Notes under the pieces: generated by a model
Seen by the model: the letters and a program-made list of their open reading frames with translations, nothing else
Databases searched by the model: none
Told to the model about the DNA's origin: nothing
DNA from: Hyperoodon ampullatus
Taxonomy: Eukaryota > Chordata > Mammalia > Artiodactyla > Ziphiidae
Direction of reading: 5' to 3'
Length of the DNA: 64,000 bases
Assembly: GCA_949752795.1 (NCBI GenBank)
Contig: OX457058.1
Location: 157,979,353 to 158,043,352, forward strand
Made by a program: the position numbers and the translations under genes
In this document: piece after piece, positions 1-12,488 of the stretch
Position numbering within the stretch: the first letter of the stretch is position 1
Layout of the letters: each line of letters opens with the position of its first letter

Positions 1-3000
1 AAGATTTATCAGTAGTTAAGTACATTGGCATTAGTTCTGATGGTAAGTGTAATCCTAAATAATGTTCTTTAAAGATACCTGAGGTTTTGAAACATAAAAC
101 TCAAAGCTTCTCTTTGAGAATGGCCTAGATGTCTTTTTCTTTTTTTTTTTTTTTCTCCTTCTTCTTATGATAAGGTGATTATTATTTCAGGAATCCAAAA
201 AGCTTTATAGGAATTATTGTGGTAGAACAGATGAGCACATATTACTGACCTATTTTCCCTAATAAATAAATAAACTTATTGGTTCCACTACGTCCATATT
301 TATGGAGTCTGTGACTGGTTAGGGCGCCCTGTGCCAATGAAGCCAACCAAGGCCATGGGTTCAATCACCATGAGAACCAATTCCCTTTGCTCTCTTCCAT
401 GGCCATAGCCTTTACCCTAAACCTTAGCCAAAGGCCACATGGAAGACTAAGCAGGCCAGAGACCATGGATGAATCAGCGAAAATCCATTACCATGACTAT
501 AAAAATAATGCAAAAGTAAAACCCCTATTGACTAGTGTCAGGATTTCGTTCTTCAAACGTTATTAAATTTGCCAATCTTCAAAACAAAACCTTAATTATT
601 GCCTACAAAGTTGGTATGCTGAAAAGACATATAAGTCCTTTGACTTCTTTAATTCAAAAGCAACAATGGTAATGAGTATTATTCTCCTAAATGCCATTGC
701 TTTTACTGGAATGGATTGTATTTTTATGCAATCTTTTACTTAATAAAAATCTTGCAAGTAAAGTTAAATGTGAGCCCAACAAGTACACTTTCCAGGATTT
801 CCTTCAAAATCAAAAAGCAACCACTCTTAGTGGAGGGTCTGTTTTTATCTGAGTAGTTTCCTCTCAAAAAAGAGACTCATAGTTTTATTAGAAATCCCAG
901 AGCAATATGATACTTCATTTGACTTTCTAAATGCAGGACCACGGAGTTAGAATTGTTGACAAACAGAAGATCATAGATAATTATGGAAATTTAATTTAGA
1001 ATTTCTCAAGTTTTATATGTATTTGAGCAGAATGTCCTATAAATATACAACATCTTTCATTGTTCAGAGTTAGAGGGTATTATTTTACGCCTTTGGATTT
1101 TGGGGGAGAGGGGGTTGTTTCTTTTGCTTTTTTCTAATCAAAATAAAACAGTACCAAATCTATGAATAAGCCTATTTGTAGCAAAGTCATCTTTGTTTGC
1201 ACAATATTACTATGCACTCAGTAGTTACCCAATAAATATTAATTGATAATGACGGAAATAGGGCTTTATAAACAGATGGTCTAGGATAAATTTGCTGAAA
1301 ACATAGATAGAAACATTCCACTCTTCAAGAAAAGCATAAAGTAGAAATTAAACAAGTTCTGCACTCAGAAAATCTCAGTCTATTGTCAGACAGCTGTTCA
1401 GTCAATAAGAGCACAAACATTTTTCATCATCATCATAGCATTAACAGAATTAAATGTCTATTTGCATACGGTCCCTACACAAAGGGACTCACAGACTCAT
1501 GCTAGCCTTATTTGTTATAATTTACAATGACAATATTGGCAAGAAAAAATATGCACACATAGGAAAAGAAATGTGATTAAACAATACTTTGAGATCTAAT
1601 CATATGTAGTATGAACATAAAATGTGTCAGATTTAAATGCAACTCACAGAAGCAATGTGAGTATTTATCTATAATGTAAATCTCAACTATTTCCAATGAG
1701 AATTCGAGATGCTTTATAAGAACTCCTATGCATATACTTAAAGAACAGGTGAAACAAAAAATGAGTCAGAGACCATAATGGCCCTAATAGAATAAGTAGT
1801 AACTCTTCGAGAACCGAGAGAGTAAATAATCAAGAAAAAAAAAAAAAAAAAGAGACAAAAAATTGTATGAGGACTAACTTCAATGAGGGTAGGACCAAGG
1901 AAACTACAAGCAAAGTGATCAACCCAGAAAGACACCCTGAAAAACGCACACTATTCGAAAACACTTGAATAATAAGAAAATGTAAGTTAGTATACATGGG
2001 AGAATTTTGGAGAAAGTTGAAATGGGGAGGTAAAAGAGGATAGAAAGTACATTACAAGCATGTAATGATTAAAAGCCTTAGGTAATTTTTTTTTATAAAG
2101 TAAAAAGCCTAACAAGACATGACATGAGTGTTAATTATATAGAAATAAGACTATAAGAATTTCAGGACAACTTACATACACACATCATCTCACAGAACTG
2201 CACCCTTCAAAGGAATCCAAAGGCCTTAACCAGCAGGCTAACAGTTGACATGTTACCTCTTCTCTGATGTGGAATACATTTCTAAATGTTCAGCTTTTGT
2301 TTTATCAATATTAAACAGTAGGCCCCTGAAAAACAGTATCAAAATGGAACATTCTTTAATCCAGCTAGCTATTATTCTCAATATTTCCCAATACGAAAAA
2401 GATAGCATGGCTTGTGGAGACTTGTCCTTAATATCCACAAACCATGCAGGAAGTTTGCACTGTGAATGGAAATTCAAGTACTGGATGAGTACAAGGTTGA
2501 AAGAGACAACATCTAAGATCTCTTCCAACTTCTATAAGAAGTTCAGGGAAAAAAATACTGTTCACACAAAGAATAAAGTGTTTTGGTGTCACCTAAATGA
2601 TCAAAGCCTATTAAAATAGACTTTATGTTAAATAAGTGGGTGGGCATATGAGACAAGGGGGGGAATCAGGGAAAAGACTAAGGAAGAAGACTAAAAACAC
2701 GATATGTCTGGGACTTGCGCATTTCCAGCTGTGCCAAATAGTGTTCAACCAGCTGTGAAAGACAAATCCCCTAATATCCAGTCATTTTTTTCCATCTACT
2801 TCCTTTCTTTCAGCATGTTGACATTAATAGATTTTTCACAACCTTACAGAAAAAAAGTATTTACTCTAACCTTGCAGAGAAAAAAATAATCCACAGGTAA
2901 CAAACATAAAAGAGAGAAGAAAATAATTAGCATGGCATAAAATAAGACAAAGAGCTATGTTGTGAATCAAAAGTATAGTGGGTCAGAATTTAAATTAGTA

Positions 3001-3190
3001 TTTAAGCCACAGATTGGTAAAGTGCTTATCAAGTAGCAATAAGTCATGGGGTAAAATCACATTCATAAAAGAACTGCCTAAAATGATTTGAAAATGCACA
3101 ATCTCTTTCACCCAAATTTTCCAAAGGGCAGAGAAGGGGTAACTATTTCCTGTACGGGCTAGTCTAGAGTCTATGCAAAGCTGAAATAAC
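1..3190. other. CEP128 intron sequence, AT-rich, mostly unclassified
   Basis: Apart from the tRNA-like relic near 311-382, a poly-T tract at about 129-154 and a poly-A tract at about 1835-1853, I see no gene, exon or clear repeat. Short open frames here do not resemble proteins and lack splice sites in phase with CEP128. Confidence 0.5.
311..382 (+). repeat. Possible tRNA-derived SINE or tRNA pseudogene relic
   Basis: The stretch carries an A-box-like TGGTTAGGGCG and, about 35 bases later, a B-box-like GGGTTCAATCA with tRNA-like spacing. Cloverleaf pairing is poor, so it is not a working tRNA. It may extend to about 480. Family not identified. Confidence 0.3.
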
Positions 3191-3199
3191 ACACTTATT

Positions 3200-3955
3200 G
3201 AATTACAATGACTGTTAACATTTCTATTTTCCCAACTAAACTGGGAGCCCTAAAGAGCAATACATCATTTTGAGTATTTTTAAATCCCTAGTCCCCAGCA
3301 CAGCACCTGGCACATGGCAGGTCCATGAGGGTATTGGTCAAATGAATATTTCACTATGAATAGTTCTGACAACACAGCATATAACATTTATTCCTTCAAG
3401 AAACACTTACTAGACCTATGCCAGGCACTGTTCTAGGTGCTGGAGATACAGCAATGAGCAAAACAGACCAAGTGCCTACCTTCATAAAGCCTGAATTCTG
3501 CTCAGGGGGACAGATAGCAGACAGATGACAAGTAAGGAGAAGTGTTATAAAGAAAAAACATACAGCAGTGTAAGGGGCTCAGGAGTGAAGAAGGGGTATA
3601 TTATGTAGGATAATTAATAAGCCTTTCTAAAGTAGAGCTCTGAGTGATAGGAGGACATAAGCAATGCAACTGTTTTCAGAGTTGAAAATCCCTGGCTCTG
3701 GGAATGGAAAGTGCAAACGTCCGGAAGCAGGAGGGTGCCTGACATGTCCATGGAAAAGCCAGGCGAGTGTAGTTGGCCTACAGTAGGCAAGTGGAAGAAC
3801 GATAGAATCAGAGTAAGATGGCAGGCGGACACCACCTCAGAGGGGCCTTATAGGCTGACGATTTTAGATTTCATCCTGAATATGATAAAGAAAGCATTGA
3901 AGGGTTTTGAAGAAAGAAGTGGCATTATCTGATTCCATGGGGAAAAGACTGCAGG
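3200..3955 (+). repeat. L2 LINE relics
   Basis: 3240-3360 resembles the L2 3' end ('cagcacctggcacatggcaggt' type text followed by 'aatgaatattt'). 3410-3550 has the typical 'tgccaggcactgttctaggtgctgg' L2 segment. 3700-3930 resembles the L2 stretch about 'gggccttgtaggcc' and 'gaagggttttga'. Old, heavily diverged, non-coding. Boundaries are approximate, and fragment orientations may differ. Confidence 0.65.
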
Positions 3956-4154
3956 GAAGTAAGAATGGAAGCAAGGAGGCTACTCCACTAGCCCAGGCAG
4001 GAGACAAGAGTCACAGGATGATAAATGAGAGTAGAGGTGATAAAAGGAGTGAGTTGTTATCAATTAAAATATTTTCAAGATAGAGCTGACAGAATTTAAT
4101 GATGAACTGGATGTGAAGAACGGGAGAAACAGAGACGGCAAGGATATAAAAGAA

Positions 4155-4179
4155 ACACACACACACACACACACACACA
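4155..4179 (+). repeat. (CA)n microsatellite
   Basis: Twelve uninterrupted CA units run directly into an A-rich stretch and then the SINE at 4195. Confidence 0.95.
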
Positions 4180-4194
4180 AAAAAAGAGAGGAAA

Positions 4195-4417
4195 GGGCTT
4201 CCCTGGTGGCACATTGATTGAGAGTCCACCTGCCGATGCAGGGGACACGAGTTCGTGCCCTGGTCCAGGAGGATCCCACATGCCGCGGAGCGGCTGGGCC
4301 CGTGGGCCATGGCCGCTGGGCCTGCACATCCAGAGCCTGTGCTCCGCAACGGGAGAGGCCACAACAGTGAGAGGCCCGCGTACCACACACACAAAAAAAA
4401 GAAACACAAAAAAAATT
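4195..4417 (+). mobile_element. Short CHR-type SINE
   Basis: Begins GGGCTTCCCTGGTGGC, with the tRNA-derived head, the 'gatgcaggggacac' and 'gatcccacatgccg' core, the 'cctgtgctccgcaacggg' body and an A-rich tail mixed with CA. It is a non-coding pol III retroposon; open frames over it are artefacts. The target duplication is unclear because both flanks are A- and CA-rich. Confidence 0.93.
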
Positions 4418-4872
4418 TAATATAAAACTAAAATTATTTTACTATCAAGATAAGTAGCCATCTTTTTAAAAAGAAATAAATCATGTGAGCTACTTATTAA
4501 GATGAACCACACAAAGAGGTAAGGTTTAGCAACTTCTATACAAGTTCACAAGTCAGGAGGGGAAGGATCAGGAAATGGAGCTCCAGAGACCAAGTCTGCC
4601 CAGGATTTGTGGCTTTGAATCATAGCATCACTGACTTGATCCCAATCCAAGACTGATACTGGTGAACAGCACTTCAGGTTCTCAACCTCAGAAAATAAAC
4701 ATGAAAGGGCGTAACTTTTTCTCACTGCCATATGAGGCCCACCAAACAACTACATAATAAGGTTACAGCTGCAAATACTGTTCCAACCTGGTCATAATAT
4801 GGGCAAGGATATGTTAGAAAAACCTAAGCAGTTTCTCATTTCTTGAGCAATAAATAAAACTACAGCTGCAGT

Positions 4873-5002
4873 ATAAAAAAAAGGAAGAGAGAAAAGAAGA
4901 AAGGAAGGAAGGAAGCGAGGAAGGAAGGAAGAAAGAAAGAAAGGGAGGGAGGGAGGGAGGGAGAGAGGGAGGAAGGAAGGAAGAAAGAAAAAGAAAAAAA
5001 GG
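4873..5002 (+). repeat. GA-rich (GGAA/GGGA/GAAA) microsatellite
   Basis: About 130 bases of nearly pure purine, made of changing AAGG, GGGA and GAAA units. Long purine runs can form triplex or bent DNA. There is no coding content despite open frames on the other strand. Confidence 0.95.
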
Positions 5003-6690
5003 ATCCAGGGTACTGAATAAAAATGTAAATTCACTAGAAATGCAATGAGTCATGATAGAGCTAAAAAAAAAATGCTTTTCTAACAAGTAAAGAAAAACAA
5101 ACAAGATTAGCCAGACGAAGAACAAACAGCTTTAGAACATCAGTGGAAAATGAATATAACTGGAGTGAGTAGACAACAATAACTGGGGTGATTATTAAGG
5201 AGAAGAAAATGATAATTAGGGAAAAGTGTTTTAGATATATATAATATAAAAATTTAGAGAACGTATCTTTGGTATACTTCTGTATAGCTTAGAAATATGA
5301 AATGTGGAAAATGGCATAAGACTATATGATTCCAGTGAAATAAACTCTCATATCAAATTGTAGTCTTTGTTTTACTACACATAAAAAGATTTTTCCTCAG
5401 CAGGAGGGAGAAAGAGAGAGAAAGAAAGGAATTATAACCTTGAATAGAAAGCCTCAAAGAAACTCTGACCAAAAGGCATAGAAATGACAGTTTTAGTGTT
5501 AAATATAACAGATGTCTTAATATTTAATACTCCATATGTCATATTTTATTTTTCAACAGTGGAAAGCAACACCACTTCAAATTTAAGTTTTCAAATAGCA
5601 ATAGTTAAATAATTAGATTTTTCAAGTTTCAATATCTGTGCCAAGTGTATTTTCAGGGAGCCCTAGGAGATGAGATATATGTATATATTATAATCATTTT
5701 TCAACAAAGTTTAGCAACTTTAATAAACAATGACTGCAGGGTCACAAATGATGGTTCAATACTGACGACTAGTGGTCAAAAACATGTACTAATTCATTCA
5801 TACTAAGTATTTATCCTATGATTTTTATCATCAAAATTTGAAACATGTAATGCAAATTATGTGAAAAACCTTAAAAGAACTTTCCTTACACACGTCTTGA
5901 AAATTACAAAAGAAAAAAACTGTATCTGCAAAGTCTCTTAAAAAGTCTTTTCTATCCATTATTTGCAATGTCCCCAAACCCAAGTCAATCAGCACCTGCT
6001 ATTGACCCATAATGGGAAAATTCCATAAAGTATCATTTATCTACATCCACATAGCTGAATTAACATGGTTTCAGAAATTCATAATTATTTCAAGAGGTCT
6101 TACTTTTAGATTTCATGTATCTGTGCAGCTCTAATTCTTTTTCTAACTTTGTCTGCTAGAGACAAAGAGAGCAGAAATCCAGCTGTCCTAAATTTTTGAC
6201 ATAATTTGAAAAACAGTAACCTACTATAACAAAATGTTTTTATAAAGTTGAAATATTTAAAACTTAATTGTGATTGTCTGAATTCTTGAAGAATGTTTGT
6301 GGGATTTGGTTTAAATCACTTAAACTGTTACATATTAAACTTCAAAGAAGTTAAAATTTGTTGATTTGCACTTTCTCTCTACAAGAATAAGATCCACAGA
6401 ATAATACAAAAATGTATACAAACCTTTGAAAGAAAACTTTTTTTTTTTTTTTTTTATCCAAGAACGTTATATGCAGCTAAGTGGTTATTTACGTTTGAAA
6501 GCAGCCTTCATTTTCCAACGACTATTCACAGAATGTCTGTGGTGTGATAAACACCATACCACAGCCCCAGAAACAGGCATGATGGATGAAGTTCCTGCCA
6601 GTGGAGGAAGAACTATTCAATACAGTAACCTAAGTAGTTATGTTATATGAGAAGACACACAATAACATAAGTAAACAAGTCACAACTATA
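5003..6690. other. CEP128 intron, no gene seen
   Basis: AT-rich single-copy-looking sequence with scattered A/T tracts (for example poly-T at 6440-6457). I see no exon, RNA gene or identifiable repeat. Confidence 0.5.
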
Positions 6691-6905
6691 GGTGATGTAA
6701 AGTACTATTAAAAACTAAAGTAACATGACAATGACAAGGAACAACAGGGCAGAAAGGGGCTATTTTAGAAAAGGGAGCAGGAAAGTTTTCTCTGAAGAGG
6801 TGGCAATTAAACCTGAAGGATGAAAAAGGATAAGTTACACTGAGAATCAGAAAAAAAATGGTCGAATAAGACAATGAGAGGAAATCACTGTCCCTGGAAT
6901 ATGTA
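6690..6905 (+). repeat. L2 LINE fragment
   Basis: Contains text like 'gaaagttttctctgaagaggtggcaattaaacctgaagga', the well-known L2 pattern of a two-part 'gaggaggtgac...gacctgaaggatga'. Diverged and short. Confidence 0.5.
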
Positions 6906-7279
6906 TTTCTTAGAAAAATTTGTAGCGTCACACATAAACATTAAAAAAAAAAAGTTTAATTTTTTACTCATAAAATACCAAATAACCAACAATGGTACTA
7001 AGCCAAATGGGAAGTTTCAACAAATTTCAAAGGAATTTAAAGATAAGTTGTAAAAAGTTAAAAATTAAGCATACATACATATTTGAAAATTCCAGAAGGC
7101 ACTGCTAAGTCTTGAATTACAGAAGAAATCATAATAGAAATTATGAAATTTAGAAATAAACTATCATAAAATAATAGCATCTCAAAACACAGGGTAATTT
7201 GTTCATAAATTTACAGCATTTATTTTAAAAAACAGACAAGTCAATTATTTAACTTGCAGTCTGAAAAATAAAACAGCAA

Positions 7280-7729
7280 TCCTAAAAATGAAAAATCAGA
7301 AAAAAAGTAATAGCGTTAAAGGCAGAAGTTGATGAAGTAATAAATAAAGCTAGTCAAAACGAAAACTAATAAAATAATCATGTCTAGTAAGACTAATAAA
7401 AAGAGAAAAAATAACTAAATAATATTAAAGAGAAAGGATACACAGCTTCAGTACAAGATTGAAAAAATAATATAGCAGGGCTGTGACTGCTTCTTTAAAT
7501 ATCAAAACACAACAAAATGGATAACTTATAAAATCAGGAGGGCTACCCTGGTGGCGCAGTGGTTGAGAGTTCGCCTGCCAATGCAGGGGACACGGGTTCG
7601 TGCCCCAGTCTGGGAAGATCCCACATGCCGCAGAGCAGCTAGGCCCATGAGCCATGGCCACTGAGCCTGCGCATCCGGAGCCTGTGCTCCGCAACGGGAG
7701 AGGCCACAACAGTGAGAGGCCCACGTACC

Positions 7730-7769
<40 letters not shown>

Positions 7770-9596
7770 CAGGAATAATTACCCAACTGACTTAAAAAAT
7801 AAAAAGGTTATATTGATATAAACCAAAAAACACTGAAGAAGTTGAAAATCTCAGCCACCAAAAAGACAACAGGTACCGATGATTACATGAGTCAATTTTA
7901 ACAAACATTCAAGAAATAAACAATCCTTCTCTTAAAAAGCCAGGGAAAAGAAAAAGAAGGAATCTATCTAATTCATTTTATGAGATTAATGTAACCTTGC
8001 TTTCAAAACCAAAAAAGGTAATGCAAAGAACATATAACTGATCTCAATCATAAACATAAATATAAACATACTAAAGAAAAGACAAGGAAATTAGTTCAGC
8101 AATGTACAAAAAAATAATGTATTATGGCCAAATAAAGTTCTCAGGAATGCAAGGAGAGCTCAGCATCTACTGATAGAGTCAAATGAATTTAAATATTAAA
8201 AGAGAAAGACAGCAGCAAGAATATTTGATAAATTTCACAACCCATTCATGGTTTTTTAAAAAATCAACCTCTCTTGGCAACCTACAAATAGAAGGCAATA
8301 TTCTCTATCTGATAAAGGATAGCACTCAAAACCAGGAGCAAACACCAAACCATAAGGTTAACACTTTAGAAGCATTTCTATAAATATCAGAGTAAAACAA
8401 GGATTCTTGCTATCTTTGCTTATATTCAACATTGCATTTGAGTTTCTAGCCAGTGCAATAAAACCACAACAAAAGAAGAATTATAAGGAAAGAAATTAAA
8501 TTGCCTTTAATTTCAAATGATATGATTAGCTACACAGTAGACAATATGTCAGTAAAGCTACTAACAAATTATAAGAGCTAATAAGATCATTAAGCAAAAA
8601 TGCTGGATAAAAGAGCCACATACAAAACCAAATGCACTCCTGTATACTACAAATAACCAATCAGAGTTGCAATAAAAGAAAATATCCCCCCCACACAATT
8701 AAAAAGAAAAACCATAAGGTACCAAGGAATAAGTCTAAGATGTACGAGATTGTTATAAAGACAATTATAAAACATTATTGAAGAACATTAGAAAACAACT
8801 TCTCTTCAAATTAATCTACATACCTAATACAATTACAATCAAAATGCCCGCAGAATTTTTCATGGAACATGACAAGAGACTTTCATTATCATTTACCAAA
8901 TTATATTGAAAGCTCTAATAATGGAGACAACATGTTATCAGTTCAGGGATAGACAAACAGATCAAAGCACGTAGAACTCAGACAGATATCATGCAACACT
9001 GTAAAGCAGAAGTGGCATTTAAACCAGAGGGAAAAGAAGAAATTATTCAGAACGGATGCTGAGGCAACTCATCAGTCACATAAGAAATAACTTAAGACTC
9101 CTTCCTCCTGCCATTAAAAAAGTTAAATTCCTGGAAGAAAACTCAAATAATCCAGTATTTTTAAATGAGCAAAATTTATAAACAGGCTATCTGTATAGGC
9201 ACAAATGAAAACTGCCAGCAAATCTGTGAAAAGATGTTCAAATTCACTAATAGGAAATGCAAATAAGCATAAAAATGAGTTAACACTTAATCCTCATCAG
9301 CTTGGCAAAAATTAAAAATAATTATAACCACGATTAATGGTAGGAATGTGGGGAAAAGGGCCACTCTCAGCCATTTTGCTGACAGAAACGTGGAGAGTTA
9401 GAACCATTTGGAAAAATAATCTGGTAACATCTATTATAATGAAAGATCTGTCCATGGTAATAAAAGATTAAGTTGGAACAACATCAGCTAGTTGGAGGAA
9501 TTTCCAGAGAGTACTGATGAGAGAAGAAAGCAAGATGCAGAAATGTATATACAATGTGATCAGTTTTTATTAAAATAAAAACATACCCAAAAAAGC

Positions 9597-9640
<44 letters not shown>
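7280..9640 (+). repeat. Old L1M-type LINE, ORF2 part, decayed
   Basis: Matches L1 ORF2 order with many indels: the 'ttcacagatgaattctacc' area near 7870, 'caggaatgcaagg' near 8140, 'ataaatatcagagtaaaacaaggattcttgctatctttgc' near 8380, and 'tgcactcctgtatactac' near 8635. A 3' part then runs to the TA repeat at 9601. No reading frame is kept, so it is an ancient copy. It is interrupted by the SINE at 7540. Boundaries are approximate. Confidence 0.7.
7540..7766 (+). mobile_element. Short CHR-type SINE with 36-base A tail
   Basis: The head reads GGGCTACCCTGGTGGCGCAG (one change from the usual CTTCCC), followed by the complete short CHR body to 'gtaccgc' and a pure A tail to 7766. A short match (ATCAGGA) flanks it, the likely target duplication. 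It sits in older L1M sequence. Confidence 0.93.

Positions 9641-9650
<10 letters not shown>
9600..9650 (+). repeat. (TA)n microsatellite with CA end
   Basis: About 22 TA units then ACACAC. It lies at the 3' end of the old L1 and probably grew from its tail. Confidence 0.95.
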
Positions 9651-9651
<1 letters not shown>

Positions 9652-10015
9652 AAGGTGTATATATTAATAGTTTATATGTATCTGTCCAGGATAATTAAGA
9701 GCACAAAGAAAAATATAAAGGGATATCTCAGGCTGTTTACACTAGTTCTTTTTTTAGGGAGTAGGGGTAGTGATTGATGGTGAAAAGAACAGAGGGGAAG
9801 AAACAGGGAAAAAATGAGCCAAGCAAATAAATAAATAAAGCTGCATTAAAAAAAAGAGGCTGTTTGTACAAGCATTTATGATAGGAACACATTTAGTTAT
9901 GCATTTATTTAAATTAAATATAAAAAATACTTTTTATACTAAATGCAAACGTTAAAAGAAAACAACCATATGAGAAACAAAATTAGTTAAACATTGGATC
10001 AAAACAATGCATCAG

Positions 10016-10378
10016 GGTCTTCCCTGGTGGTGCAGTGGTTAACAATCTGCCTGCCAGTGCAGGGGACACAGGTTTGAACCCTGGTCCAGGAAGATCCCAC
10101 ATGCTGTGGAGCAACTAAGCCCGTGTGCCACAACTACTAAGCCTGCGCTCTACAGCCCGTGAGCCACAACTACTGAGCCTGCATGTCACAACTACTGAAG
10201 CCCATGCACCTAGAGCCCGTGCTCCGCAGCAAGAGAAGCCACCACAATGAGAAGACCGTGCACCGTGACGAAGAGTAGCCCCTGCTCGCTGCAACTAGAG
10301 AAAGCCCGTGCACAGCAACGAAGACCCAATGCAGCCAAAAATAAAATTAAATAAATAAATAAATTTATTTTTAAAAAC
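10016..10378 (+). mobile_element. Long CHR-type SINE, 11-bp target duplication
   Basis: A 363 bp element with the long body containing repeated 'gagccacaactactgagcc' units and an AAATAAAT tail. The 11-base direct repeat CAATGCATCAG lies at 10005-10015 and 10379-10389. Tail and duplication show insertion by L1-driven target-primed reverse transcription. The long form is older than the short CHR copies in the window. Confidence 0.95.
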
Positions 10379-10389
10379 CAATGCATCAG

Positions 10390-12372
10390 TATGGTCACTA
10401 CTTAAAGAATTCAACAAATATTTATTAAGAGCCTACTATGTTAAATGCTAGAAATAAAAAATTCTCAAAACAAGTACAATTAAAAGCGACAATACATCAA
10501 GAAATGGTAATTAACAGTAATAATCTGAGACTAAAAATCTCCCCTCACATAGTATATATTACCAGAAACTGAAGAGTGAAAAGAAAAAAAGCCATCTTTG
10601 CAGAAGAAGGAGAAAAATAGTCAATGGGATTAAGGTTCAGTAAAAGAATAAAAATCGTGACTCAAAATAAGGCCCAAATTTCTTCTACACACACAGTTTC
10701 ACCCCCTAAAGAATAAACACTAGAGCATAAGTTCTTGAATTTTCCCTTGTTACGCACGTTCTCCTACAGAGTAGTACATGTGTGGTTGTTCTGGTGTGAT
10801 ACTCAGTGCTTTCAGCCCCTTGTTAGTCTGGGGCCCTGTGTGTCACCCTGCCTGGGTCACTCTCTGCCTATTATACTCCACCTGGTCACCTAAGCCTGAC
10901 AAAGGACTGAATTATACAGCTCATATCACAACAATTGCGAAACTGAGGTGCCTCCTCCAAGCTTTCCTTGTTCTTTCCACAGAACTTGTGTTTTATTTTT
11001 AAACTCTCCTTTACTTGTAAATTCCACTGTTTTTTCTCAACGTCCAGGGAGGCTATTGGTATGGTCAATGTGAGGGTGACTTAATGTGCACTTATAAAAA
11101 AAGTATCTAATAATATCAGTGGGGAAAGGGAAGCTTATACTATGAAGTAAATATGTGAAAATGTGGGGCATACCTACAAAAGTTTTGCAATTCATCCTTG
11201 GAAAGGTAATTGAAGGGAGTCTAAAATCTAGCAGACTCAGAAAGGCCTCCATAATTCCAAATCAAGTAGGGGAGTCTCTAAAGGAAGAGTGGGAGAAAGG
11301 GTTAAGGAGGCCATGTTAAAACATTTAGCAGACTAGGATCTCCTCTGAACTGGCTCAGAAGTCTCAAGGGAGATGGTAAAGCTATTAAGAGGACATTAGG
11401 AAAACATTCTTGGCTTCAATGGAAGCTTCTCCCTTAATGAGTCCAAACTAAATACATTAATAAACAGTACGCAAGGCTTTTCTTAGTTGAAGTAGCCATA
11501 TCAGTCAGCATCTCTGGAGCCACAATGACATTTCTGGGAAGGAACGAATAGCTATTTGTTCATTAGGTTTTTCACAATTGATATAGATGCCAAAAGATGA
11601 AGGAAAATACTGGGGGGAAAATATCTATCAATTAATTTTTCTGTATATGGCCTTATTTTATTGACGAGACTCACATAATCTGGTTTTCTATCAGAGCACA
11701 GACTGAAAACCACTAAGCCTAGCTCCCACATTACACTGAATTCCTCACTTAGTCTTCACTATCTTCTATTAAGATTCCATGCCCTGCCTGCCCTATGGGT
11801 TTCTCCATGAAACAGTTTTAAACCTTAAGGAACCTGATTCACTTTAGACTATATGCAAGCATGGAATATTCTTGGTGGGGGAAGATCAGGGAACTAGTAT
11901 TTTAATATGCTACAAAATGCTCTGAAAAACATATACACCCAGCATTTATCTCATGTTTTTCATTTTATGGAATTCAATAGAAAATGAACAAATAACATTC
12001 AATTTATAAGAAACAGCTAATAAGAAAAACAAGTCAGGAATCCCCAAGATGCCATAGTCAAGAGTTAGAAATGTTATCTAAGATTTATGTAAATTCTGTA
12101 CCAGCAAAAGAGTTCTGATTTGGGCTTACTGTCTAATAAATACCTCTTTCATGTCCGTTCCTACCTCACGCCGCTAAATTTAACTAATCAAAGTTACCTT
12201 ACTATCAAGTGTCTGATCAAAAGGGATTTGTAATATGACAAATGTACCCTAATGTTAAACAAACACTTTATTGTTTTCACACTGGTTCAACAAGGAAAGA
12301 CTGATGGTTACAGGCTTAATATTTGAATGCAATTAGTAAAAGTTCAGAGAACAACCATTCAAACTTTAAAAG
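10390..12372. other. CEP128 intron, mostly unclassified
   Basis: A short L2/MIR-like end ('caacaaatatttattaagagcctactatg') is at about 10408-10450. The rest, including a more GC-rich stretch at 10740-11000, has no exon with CEP128 frame and no repeat I can name. Confidence 0.5.
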
Positions 12373-12488
12373 AGCTATATGAGTGGTGCTGGGAAAATTG
12401 GACAGCTACCTGTAAAAGAATGAAATTTGAACATTCTCTAACACCATACACAAAAATAAACTCAAAATGGATTAAAGACCTAAATGTA

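Noticed and set aside
2245..2619. 124-codon open frame with a start codon
   Set aside because: No similarity I recognise, no splice context, AT-rich, and an open frame on the other strand over the same bases; consistent with chance.
4011..4420. Several overlapping open frames of 68-132 codons on both strands
   Set aside because: They arise from the CHR SINE and the CA repeat; the same peptides recur at every SINE copy.
4792..5125. Leu/Pro/Ser/Phe-rich open frames
   Set aside because: They are translations of the GA-rich microsatellite on the opposite strand.
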